A DNA stretch of 64,000 bases from Sphingobacterium sp. PCS056 (GTDB taxonomy: Bacteria > Bacteroidota > Bacteroidia > Sphingobacteriales > Sphingobacteriaceae): assembly GCF_023273895.1 (NCBI RefSeq), contig NZ_CP096883.1, forward strand, positions 4,154,001 through 4,218,000. Direction: 5' to 3'. The number at the start of each line of letters is the position of its first letter. The first letter of the stretch is position 1. The position numbers and the translations under genes were made by a program. Shown here piece by piece: positions 34,758 through 44,061 of this stretch. The notes beneath the pieces were generated by a model. That model had not been told where the DNA came from and did no database searches. It saw only the letters and a program-made list of their open reading frames with translations.

Positions 34758-37625
34758 ATGAAATATAAAAAATTAAAAATAGCATTGTGCCTGAGTATGG
34801 TCGGTTTGGGTACGCTTGACGCATCGGCATCTCGCTTATTTCAATATAAAAGCAATGCCCCAATATCACCAACAAGATTCGGATTAAAAGACACCCTGCA
34901 AACCGATACGACAGAGCTCATACAGGTGGCTTTTCGTAAGGTCAAAAAGCAAAATCTCATGGGCGAAATCCAAGCCATTAATCTTGCCCAGGTAATGGAA
35001 AAAAATTACACAACTTATAGTTTACAAAATTTAGATGCACTTGTTTCTGGATATAATGGAAATATCTGGGGTTCTTCTGGTTACCTACTATTAGTAGATG
35101 GATTCCCTCGTGATGCCGACAATGTCATGCCCACCGAAATTGATCAGATCTCGGTATTGAAAGATGCAAATGCAATCGCACTTTATGGTAGCCGTGCAGC
35201 AAAGGGTGTCATTTATATTACGACTAAGCGTGGAAAAGCTGGTAATCAAAAAATTAACATCCGTACCAATGCAGGGATCAATACCCCCATCAGTTATCCG
35301 AAATATCTCGGTTCTGCTGAATATATGACGCTCTACAATGAAGCAAGACGAAATGACGGGCTTCCTCATCTATATACACAGGATAATATTTATAAACATA
35401 GCACAGGAGAGAATCCCTATCGTTACCCAAATGTAGATTATTATTCATCAGATTACATTAAAAAAAGTTACAATCGATATGATGCTACAGCAGAAGTATC
35501 TGGTGGCAATGAAAGGACGCAATATTATACCAACTTTGGATTTTGGTCTGCTGGATCATTATTAAACTTTGGTGAGGCAGTTGACAATAATACTTCCAAT
35601 CGCTTTAATATGCGAGGTAATATTAATGTTAAATTAAATAAGATCATTTCGTTAAATGTGGATGCAGCAGCGAGCTTCTATACATCAAAAGGTGTCAATG
35701 CAGATTATTGGGCGGCAGCTGCCACAGGCAGACCCCACCGCTTCTCCCCGCTCGTACCCATCAGCATGATTGAAGAAAGTGATGAAAACTCTTTGATTCT
35801 AGTCAACAACAGTAACTTTCTAGTAGATGGCAAATATTTATTAGGGGGTAGTCAATTGGACCAGACAAACGCATTTGCTAACATCTATGCCGGTGGAAGC
35901 AATAGACACCTCAATAGACAATTTCAGTTTAACACGGGGTTAGATTTTAATCTAAATGATGTACTGGAGGGTTTAACACTTAAAACGGCAATGGCTATTG
36001 ATTATCAAAATCAATATAATCAATCGTATAATAATAATTATGCTGTATACCAAGCCAATTGGAACAACTATAATGGTAACGATCTCATCAGTAGTCTTAC
36101 CAAATATGGAGACGACCGTATTTCTGGTGTACAAAATATAGGTGGGAGTGCCTACCGACAGACATTAGGCTTTACAGCGCAATTAAACTATGCACGTACA
36201 TTTAATGAGCAACACCATGTGTCCGCGATCCTACTGGCCAATGCATTTCAGATCGGAGAGTCCGCTGAATACCATAAACAGAGCAATGCTAACCTAGGTT
36301 TACAACTTGGATATCAGTTTGCAAATAAGTACTATGTCGATTTTAGTGCTGCTTTACCACATTCTGCTAAATTACCAGAAGCAAAACGTAAAGCCATTTC
36401 ACCAACATTATCGATGGCATGGCGTCTGAGTGAAGAAGAATTCATGAAGGGCAGCACGATCTTTAACAACTTAAAATTAAAGGCTTCTGCTGGTATTATC
36501 AATACCGATCTCGACATACAAGACTACTACCTTTATCAGGGATACTACACCTACAACAATGCCGCATGGTATAGTTGGAGAGATGGTCAACTGGTACACA
36601 CTTTTGATCGTTTTAGAGGTGAAAACATGGATATGAGATATCCACAACGCCGGGAGATCACCTTTGGCCTAGAAGCCGGCATGTACAATAACTTGGTGAC
36701 ATTTAATGCCTCTTATTTCTATAACCAGATGCATGGAATGCTCGTACAGCCAAACACGTTATACCCGATGTACTTTATGTCCTACTGGCCTACCTATTCA
36801 GACATGCCATTTGTCAACTTTAATGTAGATGAACGCCAAGGTGTGGATTTTGGTTTAAATATCAATAAAAGCTTCAACAATAGTTTTATTTCTTTAGGAG
36901 TAACGGGTCTTTACTATGACACAAAAGCAGTAAAACGCGATGAACTGTATGAAAATGCCTATCAGAACAGAGCCAATAAACCTTTAGATGCAATCTGGGG
37001 ACTTCAAAATGAAGGATTTTACAGAGATCAAGCAGATGTTGATCAATCACCTGTCAGTACTTTCGGAGAGGTAAAACCTGGAGATATTAAATATAAAGAT
37101 CAAAATGGTGACGGAACAATTGATACCCGCGATGAGGTTTACTTAGGCAAAGCTGGTTGGGCAGGAGCCCCATTTTCACTAGGTTTTAACTTCACTGCTA
37201 AATGGAAAAATCTGACATTATTTGCTGTTGCAACAGCCAGATATGGTGGATATGAAATGAAAAACAGCTCTTACTTCTGGATGGATGGCGAAGATAAATA
37301 CTCCATTATAGCACGCGACCGTTGGACAGAAGAAAATAAAGAAACTGCCACATATCCACGCTTAACCACTGGAAACAGCGACAACAATTTCCGAAGTTCA
37401 GATTTTTGGATGTATAAAAGCAATCGATTTGACTTATCTAAGGTACAGATTTCCTATGATTTCCCAACAAGTGTTTTAGGAAAGGGAATCGTCAAAGAAC
37501 TCGGTATCTATACAAATGGTTATAATTTGATGACCTTTTCCAAAGAAAAAGAAACGATGCAACTCAACATAGGTGGTACACCGAGAACAAGATTTTTCAA
37601 TTTTGGTGTAAAGGCCTTATTCTAA
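34758..37625 (+). CDS. Second SusC-type TonB-dependent transporter, short N-terminal type (XusC-like), 955 aa
   Basis: Signal peptide cleaved near DASA-SRLF. The usual carboxypeptidase-regulatory-like domain is missing: after about 55 residues comes a weak TonB-box-like stretch IQVAFRKVKKQNLMGEIQAI, then a short plug (LQNLDALVSGYNGNIWGSSGYLLLVDGFPRDADNVMPTEIDQISVLKDANAIALYGSRAAKG) and the full barrel. The typical VVVGYG box is absent. Short SusC forms like this are found as the second transporter in xylan loci. The gene lies 36 bases after the first susD, and its own SusD follows 23 bases later. A different size class of xylo-oligosaccharide than the first pair is possible. Confidence 0.9.
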   Translation: MKYKKLKIALCLSMVGLGTLDASASRLFQYKSNAPISPTRFGLKDTLQTDTTELIQVAFRKVKKQNLMGEIQAINLAQVMEKNYTTYSLQNLDALVSGYNGNIWGSSGYLLLVDGFPRDADNVMPTEIDQISVLKDANAIALYGSRAAKGVIYITTKRGKAGNQKINIRTNAGINTPISYPKYLGSAEYMTLYNEARRNDGLPHLYTQDNIYKHSTGENPYRYPNVDYYSSDYIKKSYNRYDATAEVSGGNERTQYYTNFGFWSAGSLLNFGEAVDNNTSNRFNMRGNINVKLNKIISLNVDAAASFYTSKGVNADYWAAAATGRPHRFSPLVPISMIEESDENSLILVNNSNFLVDGKYLLGGSQLDQTNAFANIYAGGSNRHLNRQFQFNTGLDFNLNDVLEGLTLKTAMAIDYQNQYNQSYNNNYAVYQANWNNYNGNDLISSLTKYGDDRISGVQNIGGSAYRQTLGFTAQLNYARTFNEQHHVSAILLANAFQIGESAEYHKQSNANLGLQLGYQFANKYYVDFSAALPHSAKLPEAKRKAISPTLSMAWRLSEEEFMKGSTIFNNLKLKASAGIINTDLDIQDYYLYQGYYTYNNAAWYSWRDGQLVHTFDRFRGENMDMRYPQRREITFGLEAGMYNNLVTFNASYFYNQMHGMLVQPNTLYPMYFMSYWPTYSDMPFVNFNVDERQGVDFGLNINKSFNNSFISLGVTGLYYDTKAVKRDELYENAYQNRANKPLDAIWGLQNEGFYRDQADVDQSPVSTFGEVKPGDIKYKDQNGDGTIDTRDEVYLGKAGWAGAPFSLGFNFTAKWKNLTLFAVATARYGGYEMKNSSYFWMDGEDKYSIIARDRWTEENKETATYPRLTTGNSDNNFRSSDFWMYKSNRFDLSKVQISYDFPTSVLGKGIVKELGIYTNGYNLMTFSKEKETMQLNIGGTPRTRFFNFGVKALF

Positions 37626-37648
37626 ATTATCAGCGAAAAATAATTGAC

Positions 37649-39418
37649 ATGAAAAAAATAATATTCATATTAAGCATTGCCTCTGTCCTATCGCTCACTT
37701 CCTGTGAAGATATGTTTGAGCCTGCCATCGAAAATATATTAGATATTGAGACGGCATACGATAGGCCTTTGTACGCGCAGGGATTATTATTAAATGGTTA
37801 TACCAGAGTACCCACAAACAGTTGGTCATTTAACGATGTAGCCACAGACGATGCCGTAACTAATGAAAGGGCAAATGATTATCAGAAAATAGCTACAGGG
37901 CAATGGACCGCAATCAACAATCCATTTGATCAATGGCGGAATAGCAAATCAGCAATACAGTATATCAACAACTTTTTAGAATTAACGGACAAAGTAAGTT
38001 GGGCCTCGACAGAGCATGTTACCACCATGTTCAATGATCGCATGAAAGGTGAAGCCTATGGCCTCCGTGCCTTATTTATGTTCCACCTACTTCAATCCCA
38101 TGCAGGAAAAACGAGTAGCGGTGAACTTATGGGCATACCCATTATACTTGAACATGAGGTATTATCATCCGATTTCAATCATAAAAGAGCCACTTTTGAA
38201 GCCTGTATGAAACAAATTTATGCAGACATTCAAAAAGCAGAAGACTTATTGCCTTTAGATTATGAGGATATTTCATCCGATAGTCAGATTCCCGCAAAAT
38301 ATCAAGCACTGGCGATCAAAATGGACGATTACAATCGAGTTTTCGGCTCACATTTCCGTTTACGAATGACAAAGAGAATCGCGCAAGCGATCAAAGCCAA
38401 AGCCGCGCTTATGGCAGCTAGTCCCGCATTTTCAAGTGGTAACAGTACGACTTGGGCTGATGCCGCAAACTACGCAGGTCTTGTGATCCAGCAAAAGGGA
38501 GGTGTATCTGGCATAGATCCACAAGGAGCGTTATATTATCAGCAAAATAGTGTCAATGCCATGAACGAAGGTCGCAATACCTCGGAAATACTATGGCGAG
38601 TAGACCGTGGCGATGTGTCGTCAAATTTAGAAGCAGATCAATTCCCTCCTACATTGTTTGGACGTGGACGGATTAATCCAACCCAAAATCTGGTCGATGC
38701 GTTTCCAATGGCCAATGGATATCCAGTGAGCGATATCGCAAATAGTGGATTCAATGCTCAGGCCCCTTACGAAAATCGTGACCCTAGGCTTAAACAGTAT
38801 ATTTTGGTCAATGGCGGTACTTCTGGTGTTAATAATACGGCAATCAATACATCTGTAAACAGCCCAACCAACGATGGTTTAAATAAAGTAGAAACCTCCA
38901 CTCGGACAGGATATTATTTGCGCAAGCTTTTACGTCAGGATGTCAATCTCAACCCTTCCTCTACATCGGGGCAGTATCACATCACTCCACGTCTGCGTAT
39001 GACCGAGATATATCTCGCCTATGCCGAAGCTGCCAATGAAGCTTGGGGACCTACTGGTACTGGTACACAATCATTTTCGGCTTACGATATCATTAAAGCT
39101 ATCCGAACACGTGCTGGTGTAGGCACAACCAATGGAGACCCCTACCTCAATCAGGTCAAAAACAATAAAGAGCTGATGCGCGAACTCATCCGAAATGAAA
39201 GAAGATTGGAATTATGCTTTGAAGGTTTTCGATTTTGGGATATCAGAAGATGGAATAAAAACTTGACTGAACCAGCTCGGGGTATCAGCATTGAAAATAA
39301 TAGTTATACCAATATCAATGTTGAAAACCGAGTATATGAACCATACATGCAGTACGGTCCTATTCCATATAGCGAAATCCTAAAATACAGTAATCTTGAA
39401 CAAAACATGGGATGGTAA
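37649..39418 (+). CDS. Second SusD/RagB-type lipoprotein (XusD-like), 589 aa
   Basis: Lipobox LSLTSC with acylated Cys at 19. The SusD features are present: an N-terminal segment ending WRNSKSAIQYINNFLEL, the helical middle (GEAYGLRALFMFHLLQSHAGKTSSGELMGIPII), the ENRDPRL phrase, and the C-terminal MTEIYLAYAEAANEAWG, IRTRAGVG, LIRNERRLELCFEGFRFWDIRRWNK, plus the closing PIPYSEI. It is the partner of the second SusC. The next gene starts 21 bases downstream. Confidence 0.92.
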   Translation: MKKIIFILSIASVLSLTSCEDMFEPAIENILDIETAYDRPLYAQGLLLNGYTRVPTNSWSFNDVATDDAVTNERANDYQKIATGQWTAINNPFDQWRNSKSAIQYINNFLELTDKVSWASTEHVTTMFNDRMKGEAYGLRALFMFHLLQSHAGKTSSGELMGIPIILEHEVLSSDFNHKRATFEACMKQIYADIQKAEDLLPLDYEDISSDSQIPAKYQALAIKMDDYNRVFGSHFRLRMTKRIAQAIKAKAALMAASPAFSSGNSTTWADAANYAGLVIQQKGGVSGIDPQGALYYQQNSVNAMNEGRNTSEILWRVDRGDVSSNLEADQFPPTLFGRGRINPTQNLVDAFPMANGYPVSDIANSGFNAQAPYENRDPRLKQYILVNGGTSGVNNTAINTSVNSPTNDGLNKVETSTRTGYYLRKLLRQDVNLNPSSTSGQYHITPRLRMTEIYLAYAEAANEAWGPTGTGTQSFSAYDIIKAIRTRAGVGTTNGDPYLNQVKNNKELMRELIRNERRLELCFEGFRFWDIRRWNKNLTEPARGISIENNSYTNINVENRVYEPYMQYGPIPYSEILKYSNLEQNMGW

Positions 39419-39439
39419 AACATTAATAAAAAAAATCAG

Positions 39440-40474
39440 ATGAAAAAATTAAATATATTTTCCGTTATACTAGTATTCGTATTTACATCCTGTAAAAATC
39501 AGGATTGGGAGTTTCCAGATTTTGAATACCAAACCGTATATTTCGCTTATCAATATCCCGTACGTACGATTACCATGGGAGAAGACTTGTTTGATACCTC
39601 ATTAGATAATGAAGGTAAAGTCAAGGTAATGGCTACTACTGGCGGTGTCTATGATAATAAAAAAGACATCACCATTGATTTTACGGTAGACAACACGATG
39701 ACCAACAAAATCGTATACACTTCAACTGACGGCGATGTGATTCCTTTGCCAAGTAACTATTATACGATAGCGTCCAACAAGATAGTGATTCCAAAAGGTA
39801 GCTTAACTGGAGGTGTAGAGGTGCAGTTAACAGCCAATTTCTTTGCCGACCCTAAAGCAATCACCACCAATTATGTGCTTCCTATTCGTCTCACTCAGGT
39901 CATGAATGCAGATTCTATTTTATCAGGAACTCCAAAGGCAGGAAGCCTACGCCGAAAAGCAGTAGCTGACGACTGGGACACAGCACCTAAAGATTATATC
40001 TTCTATGCCATTAAATATATCAATACCTGGCAAGGCAATTATCTCCGCCGCGGTCGTGATATGATTGTTGGTAAAAATGGAAATAATACCCTAAGTCAAA
40101 CGCAAATTAGGAGAAATGCATACGTAGAAAAAGATGAGGTAAAAAGCCTGACCACAGCGTCTTTAAAAAACACGATCCTTCCATTAACATTCAAGGATGT
40201 AGACGGTACCAATATCAACTGTAATCTGATGCTATCCTTCGACAATAACAATAATTGTGTGATCAGCTCAGCTACGACAGGTGTCACAGCATCAGGAAAA
40301 GGAAGCTTTGTAAAAAAGGGTGATAAAAATAGTTGGGGAAATACCGATCGCGATGTCTTGTACCTCGATTATCAAATCGATATGCAAAAAATGAGTATAA
40401 GTACAACAGATACCTTAGTCATGCGGGACAGAGGAGTTAAAATGGAAACATTTTCTGTCCGATTAAAACCATAA
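39440..40474 (+). CDS. Surface lipoprotein with DUF1735-like domain (XusE-like), 344 aa
   Basis: Lipoprotein signal with acylated Cys at 18 (FVFTSC-KNQDW). The pattern FEYQTVYFAYQYPVRTI...DLFDTSLDNEGKVKVMATTGGVYDNKKDITIDFTVDN...PLPSNYYTI is that of DUF1735 (BT_3987-like) domains, which form Ig-like sandwiches in surface glycan-binding proteins. The C-terminal half (TWQGNYLRRGRD, VEKDEVKSLTTASLKNT, MRDRGVKMETFSVRLKP) is a separate beta-rich domain of the type that follows DUF1735. In xylanolytic Bacteroidetes the gene between the second susD and xyn10C is xusE, a surface protein likely to bind xylan; position and domain agree. Confidence 0.85.
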   Translation: MKKLNIFSVILVFVFTSCKNQDWEFPDFEYQTVYFAYQYPVRTITMGEDLFDTSLDNEGKVKVMATTGGVYDNKKDITIDFTVDNTMTNKIVYTSTDGDVIPLPSNYYTIASNKIVIPKGSLTGGVEVQLTANFFADPKAITTNYVLPIRLTQVMNADSILSGTPKAGSLRRKAVADDWDTAPKDYIFYAIKYINTWQGNYLRRGRDMIVGKNGNNTLSQTQIRRNAYVEKDEVKSLTTASLKNTILPLTFKDVDGTNINCNLMLSFDNNNNCVISSATTGVTASGKGSFVKKGDKNSWGNTDRDVLYLDYQIDMQKMSISTTDTLVMRDRGVKMETFSVRLKP

Positions 40475-40502
40475 TTCAATTACCTACAAATCACTTAGCA
40501 AT

Positions 40503-42212
40503 ATGTACCGATTAAATATAAAAATAGCATATGGACTGATGGCGGGACTCTTATTTAGCGCTTGTGCTAAACATGAAGTTTTAGAATATGGAACAGAGAA
40601 ACCTGAAAGTATTATTGCCCAGGAAAATATTGATGCCTATAGTCCATTGATCTCATACATCGATAAAAATGCTCATCCAAACTTTAAATGGGGAGTGGCC
40701 CTCAATATGGACGATTACCTGAATAAAGGGGTTATGTTTCGCTTAGCAAATCGAAACTTTGAACAAATGGTCATGGGATACGAAATGAAGCATGCTTCAA
40801 TTGTACAAGCTGATGGCAGCCTGAACTTAAGTAAACTAGAGCGTCTGATCAAAGCAGCACAAGAAAATAATATGCAGCTCTTTGGTCATACACTCACATG
40901 GCATTCAGGACAAAATGCAGCCTACTTAAATAGTTTGATTGCCCCGATAAAACTACCCGCTGGCTCTGAGCCAAGCCAAGGAGGTATCAGTGTGCCTTTA
41001 CAGTCAGGATATGCCATGAAGATGACTAATCCATCAGTCGTAAATGCATGGGAGGCACAGACGGCATATGACATTGCTGGCATAGAAACAAATACCCAAT
41101 ATGTAGTGAAATTTGCAGCAAAAGGTAGCAAAGCAGGTAGTATCGGTATTGATCTACAAGCAACATCCAACTATTCAGGCGATAGTTTCGGTGCTATTGC
41201 CCTCACCACTGAATATAAAGAATATGAACTTAAATTAACGACGACCGCCGTTCGTAATCGATTTATCATCAATTTTGGACAATACGCTGGAACAATATTT
41301 ATAGATGACATCTCCTTAAAAAAGGTCGGCAGTAATGCCGATATCATCGCCGGAGGAAACTTTGAAAGTGGTATAAGTGGTTGGTTTGGTTGGGGCAATA
41401 GTTCTACGCGATCACAATCCGCAGAAGGTGAAGGATATGGAGGACCTGGTGGAACTGTTATTGAAAAAACACCTGAAGAGAAAAAAACAATTCTTACCGA
41501 AGCATTAGAAACTTTTATTGCAGGTATGTTTTCTGTAACAAAAGATTACGTCAAAGCTTGGGATGTGGTCAATGAGCCTATGTCCGACTGGCCAGATCAG
41601 TACGCCTTGAAAACTGGAATTGGTAAAGCCGAATTAGCAGAGGACGAATTTTATTGGCAAGACTATCTGGGTAAAGACTATGCTGTCAAAGCCATTCAAC
41701 TTGCTCGTAAATATGGCAATCCCAATGATATCCTTTTTATAAACGATTATGGTCTTGAAGGTAGTGGTGATAAATGTAAAGGTTTAATTGCCTACGTCAA
41801 TTATGTGGAAAGCAAAGGTGCCAAGGTAGATGGCATCGGTACGCAGATGCACATCAATAGCACTGCCAATAAAGATCAGATCGTCAATATGTACAAATTA
41901 CTCGCTGCAACCGGCAAAATGATAAAAGTCTCTGAGCTTGATATCGGTCTTGGAGATAACATCAAAACAGCAAATGCCACTGCCGAAATGTATCAACAGC
42001 AAGCAGAAATGTATCAATTTGTCATTGAAAAATACTTTGAAATTATCCCTAAAGCACAACAATATGGGATAACCATATGGAGTCCTTTGGACAGTCCAGA
42101 TCGCGAAAATTCTTATTGGAGAAGAGGAGAACCGATTGGAATATGGACCGAATCCTTTGTTCGTAAACCTGCATATCAAGCGGTAGCAGAGGCTTTGCAA
42201 AAACAGAAATAA
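40503..42212 (+). CDS. Surface GH10 endo-1,4-beta-xylanase with an inserted CBM (Xyn10C-like), 569 aa
   Basis: Lipoprotein (LLFSAC, Cys21), so probably on the cell surface. The GH10 barrel is in two parts. Residues about 45-145 carry WGVALNM and LFGHTLTWHSGQ; residues about 320-569 carry the acid/base Glu358 in WDVVNEP and the nucleophile Glu478 in KVSELDIG. The stretch 150-318 between them is an inserted carbohydrate-binding module of the CBM4/22 type, as known for Xyn10C of rumen and gut Bacteroidetes. Here the insert is odd: the C-terminal part of a module (SGYAMKMTNPSVVNAW to TIFIDDISLKKV) comes first and an N-terminal piece (IIAGGNFESGISGWFGWG) follows. It should cut xylan backbones for uptake by the adjacent transporters. 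Confidence 0.92.
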   Translation: MYRLNIKIAYGLMAGLLFSACAKHEVLEYGTEKPESIIAQENIDAYSPLISYIDKNAHPNFKWGVALNMDDYLNKGVMFRLANRNFEQMVMGYEMKHASIVQADGSLNLSKLERLIKAAQENNMQLFGHTLTWHSGQNAAYLNSLIAPIKLPAGSEPSQGGISVPLQSGYAMKMTNPSVVNAWEAQTAYDIAGIETNTQYVVKFAAKGSKAGSIGIDLQATSNYSGDSFGAIALTTEYKEYELKLTTTAVRNRFIINFGQYAGTIFIDDISLKKVGSNADIIAGGNFESGISGWFGWGNSSTRSQSAEGEGYGGPGGTVIEKTPEEKKTILTEALETFIAGMFSVTKDYVKAWDVVNEPMSDWPDQYALKTGIGKAELAEDEFYWQDYLGKDYAVKAIQLARKYGNPNDILFINDYGLEGSGDKCKGLIAYVNYVESKGAKVDGIGTQMHINSTANKDQIVNMYKLLAATGKMIKVSELDIGLGDNIKTANATAEMYQQQAEMYQFVIEKYFEIIPKAQQYGITIWSPLDSPDRENSYWRRGEPIGIWTESFVRKPAYQAVAEALQKQK

Positions 42213-42236
42213 GGTGATTAAATGATCTGGTAAATT

Positions 42237-42278
42237 GAGGGGAGGGTTAAAAAAAATAGAAACCCTTCCCTCTTTTTT
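42237..42278 (+). terminator. Rho-independent terminator after the transport/GH10 cassette
   Basis: GAGGGGAGGGTT at 42237-42248 pairs with AACCCTTCCCTC at 42261-42272 (one G-U), followed by six T. It separates the SusCD-GH10 operon from the genes downstream. Confidence 0.9.
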
Positions 42279-42316
42279 ATTCGATAGGGTTACAACATAT
42301 CATTCAAACAATCAAG

Positions 42317-43597
42317 ATGAAATTAATCATAAAAACAGCTGCTTATTTACTGCTTTTATTCTTGTACAGTTGTAGTCATCGATCTTCAAAAAAAGAAGAT
42401 CATAAAGTCGTATTACAGGTCGGCACATATACACTCTTGCAAGATGAATATTATTATCTAAAAGAAAAATTAAAACGTAATCATCAAGATTCCATCCAGC
42501 TACTTGAAGAAATACGGGATCAAGCCTACCTATTAGCTTTTGCAAATGAGCATCGTTATGATACCATCAATGAGCTCAATAAGCGTCTGGATTATGCACT
42601 GAAATTTTATATAGCTCAGGTGGACGGGTACCTTTGGAACAAAAAAGTAAAACCAAAATTACAACTTACAGATAGTTCTCTTCAAACAGCCTATAAAAAA
42701 AGTGCCTTTCTATATCAGATCGATCTGATCAAATTCTCCGATAAAGACACCAGCACTTTACAGAAAAGCATGTTCAATCAAAACCAATTTAATAATTTAA
42801 AAAAGATAACACCAAAGGGACAGTTCCATCAGATCACATTAACCTATCCATTTCTTCCATACGGAGTGTTCACCACACAACTTGACCAAGCCAAAATTAA
42901 CGATATCATAGGTCCTTTTGAAACAGATGAAGGTGTATATGTGATGATGGTAAAAAATATAGTACCAGCTCCACTCCAACCCTATAAAGATATTGAGCAA
43001 AAATTACGTCAGGCTATAACGATAAGAATGACCAATAAATATGTATATGAAAGCGTCAAGCACATACAAGCGGAAACAAAACCTAAATTCTATGATCAAG
43101 CGATAACAGATTTATGTCGTCATTATGATCAAAAAGAAAAAAAATGGAGCAGTAAGGTAGACAGTATGCTGTTGATGGAATATACATTTCATGGCAATAC
43201 AAAACAATTCAAAGGAAAAGATTTTAAAGAATTCATCCAATATCAACCCATGTTTTTTGGCTCCCTTCAAAACACAGAAGATGTCAAGAAGATGATCAAT
43301 ACCCATTTAATTAGCCTATTTCTGTATGATGAAGCTCAAAAACTTTCACCTGAAAACGATAGCGAATACTTATTGTTTAAAGGTTGGCTAAGAAATCGTT
43401 TTTATATAAATTATTTCAGAGAACACGTTATACTTCCTCATATCCAACCTCAACAAAAAGCTGTTCAATCCAATTTCAAAATGCAGAACGATAGTCTACA
43501 GCAGCAATTTTTAATCAAAAAAGAGAAAGAAGAATATAGACAACAAATAGACCGATTAAAAACCAATTATAAGTTAGTAGTGGATAAAATGACTTAA
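42317..43597 (+). CDS. SurA/PpiC-like peptidyl-prolyl isomerase lipoprotein, 426 aa
   Basis: Lipoprotein signal MKLIIKTAAYLLLLFLYSC, acylated Cys at 19. Next comes a SurA-type start (VVLQVGTYTLLQDEYYYLKEKL), then a helical chaperone-like region with a conserved-looking DQAYLLAFANEHRYDTI. A divergent parvulin (PpiC) unit at about 130-220 ends in IIGPFETDEGVYVMMVKNIVPA with the typical G-P-F/V and strand pattern, followed by YKDIEQKLRQAITI. The catalytic residues of active parvulins are not obvious, so it may be only a chaperone. It is placed after the xylan cassette terminator and directly upstream of two small exported proteins, which could be its clients; that is inference. Confidence 0.7.
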   Translation: MKLIIKTAAYLLLLFLYSCSHRSSKKEDHKVVLQVGTYTLLQDEYYYLKEKLKRNHQDSIQLLEEIRDQAYLLAFANEHRYDTINELNKRLDYALKFYIAQVDGYLWNKKVKPKLQLTDSSLQTAYKKSAFLYQIDLIKFSDKDTSTLQKSMFNQNQFNNLKKITPKGQFHQITLTYPFLPYGVFTTQLDQAKINDIIGPFETDEGVYVMMVKNIVPAPLQPYKDIEQKLRQAITIRMTNKYVYESVKHIQAETKPKFYDQAITDLCRHYDQKEKKWSSKVDSMLLMEYTFHGNTKQFKGKDFKEFIQYQPMFFGSLQNTEDVKKMINTHLISLFLYDEAQKLSPENDSEYLLFKGWLRNRFYINYFREHVILPHIQPQQKAVQSNFKMQNDSLQQQFLIKKEKEEYRQQIDRLKTNYKLVVDKMT

Positions 43598-43645
43598 ACT
43601 ACTCCTATTCAAGAACCATTATCAATTATTCATATTTAATCATTT

Positions 43646-43680
43646 TATAAACAAAAAATCATGAAAAAAATCATTTTAAT
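43646..43680 (+). repeat. 35-bp direct repeat around the start codon, copy 1
   Basis: TATAAACAAAAAATCATG at its start and the following AAAAAAATCATTTTAAT are identical to 44027-44061, exactly 381 bases downstream. The repeat covers the translation start and first signal-peptide codons of both small exported proteins. Confidence 0.85.
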
Positions 43681-44020
43681 TTTAAGTCTGCTATTAAGCA
43701 GTTCAGCAGCCACTTACGCCTTTAATCAACAAAGTGTCACTGCTTACGCAAATACTCCAAATCAGTATGCTCAAATGGGAGTGAACATCAACAGCAATTG
43801 CACTTATCTCCTTTTCAACTGTGAATGGAGTAATGCAACCTCTGGAACTGCGACTGCCTTTGGCGATACTTTACTAGGAGAATACAGTTGGTCAGCGGGA
43901 TCGGGTCAAAGTAATTATTCGGTATTGGGATCTGGTAAATATTGGTCATCTTTAACTGTATATATTTATGCTGGAGGGCCACTTGGAGCACAAGGAACGG
44001 CAACCGTAAGTTGGTTTTAA
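43661..44020 (+). CDS. Small exported beta-rich protein, copy 1, 119 aa
   Basis: Signal peptide MKKIILILSLLLSSSAATYA. The mature ~99 residues are rich in Gly, Ser, Thr, Asn and Tyr, with NCTYLLFNCEWSNATSG (two Cys) and an alternating beta pattern ending GTATVSWF. It is a paralogue of the next gene: similar length, the same Cys-x(5-6)-Cys-x-[WY]-S-N-A motif, a similar aromatic end, and a 35-base identical stretch around both start codons. I do not recognise the family. It may be a disulfide-bonded surface or extracellular protein. Confidence 0.7.
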   Translation: MKKIILILSLLLSSSAATYAFNQQSVTAYANTPNQYAQMGVNINSNCTYLLFNCEWSNATSGTATAFGDTLLGEYSWSAGSGQSNYSVLGSGKYWSSLTVYIYAGGPLGAQGTATVSWF

Positions 44021-44026
44021 TCATCA

Positions 44027-44061
44027 TATAAACAAAAAATCATGAAAAAAATCATTTTAAT
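44027..44061 (+). repeat. 35-bp direct repeat around the start codon, copy 2
   Basis: Second copy of the repeat at 43646-43680. Recombination between the copies would remove one of the two small genes and leave an intact one. Confidence 0.85.

Noticed and set aside
39440..40474. The possibility that this lipoprotein is a third SusD
   Set aside because: It lacks the helical SusD parts and reads as a DUF1735-type beta protein.
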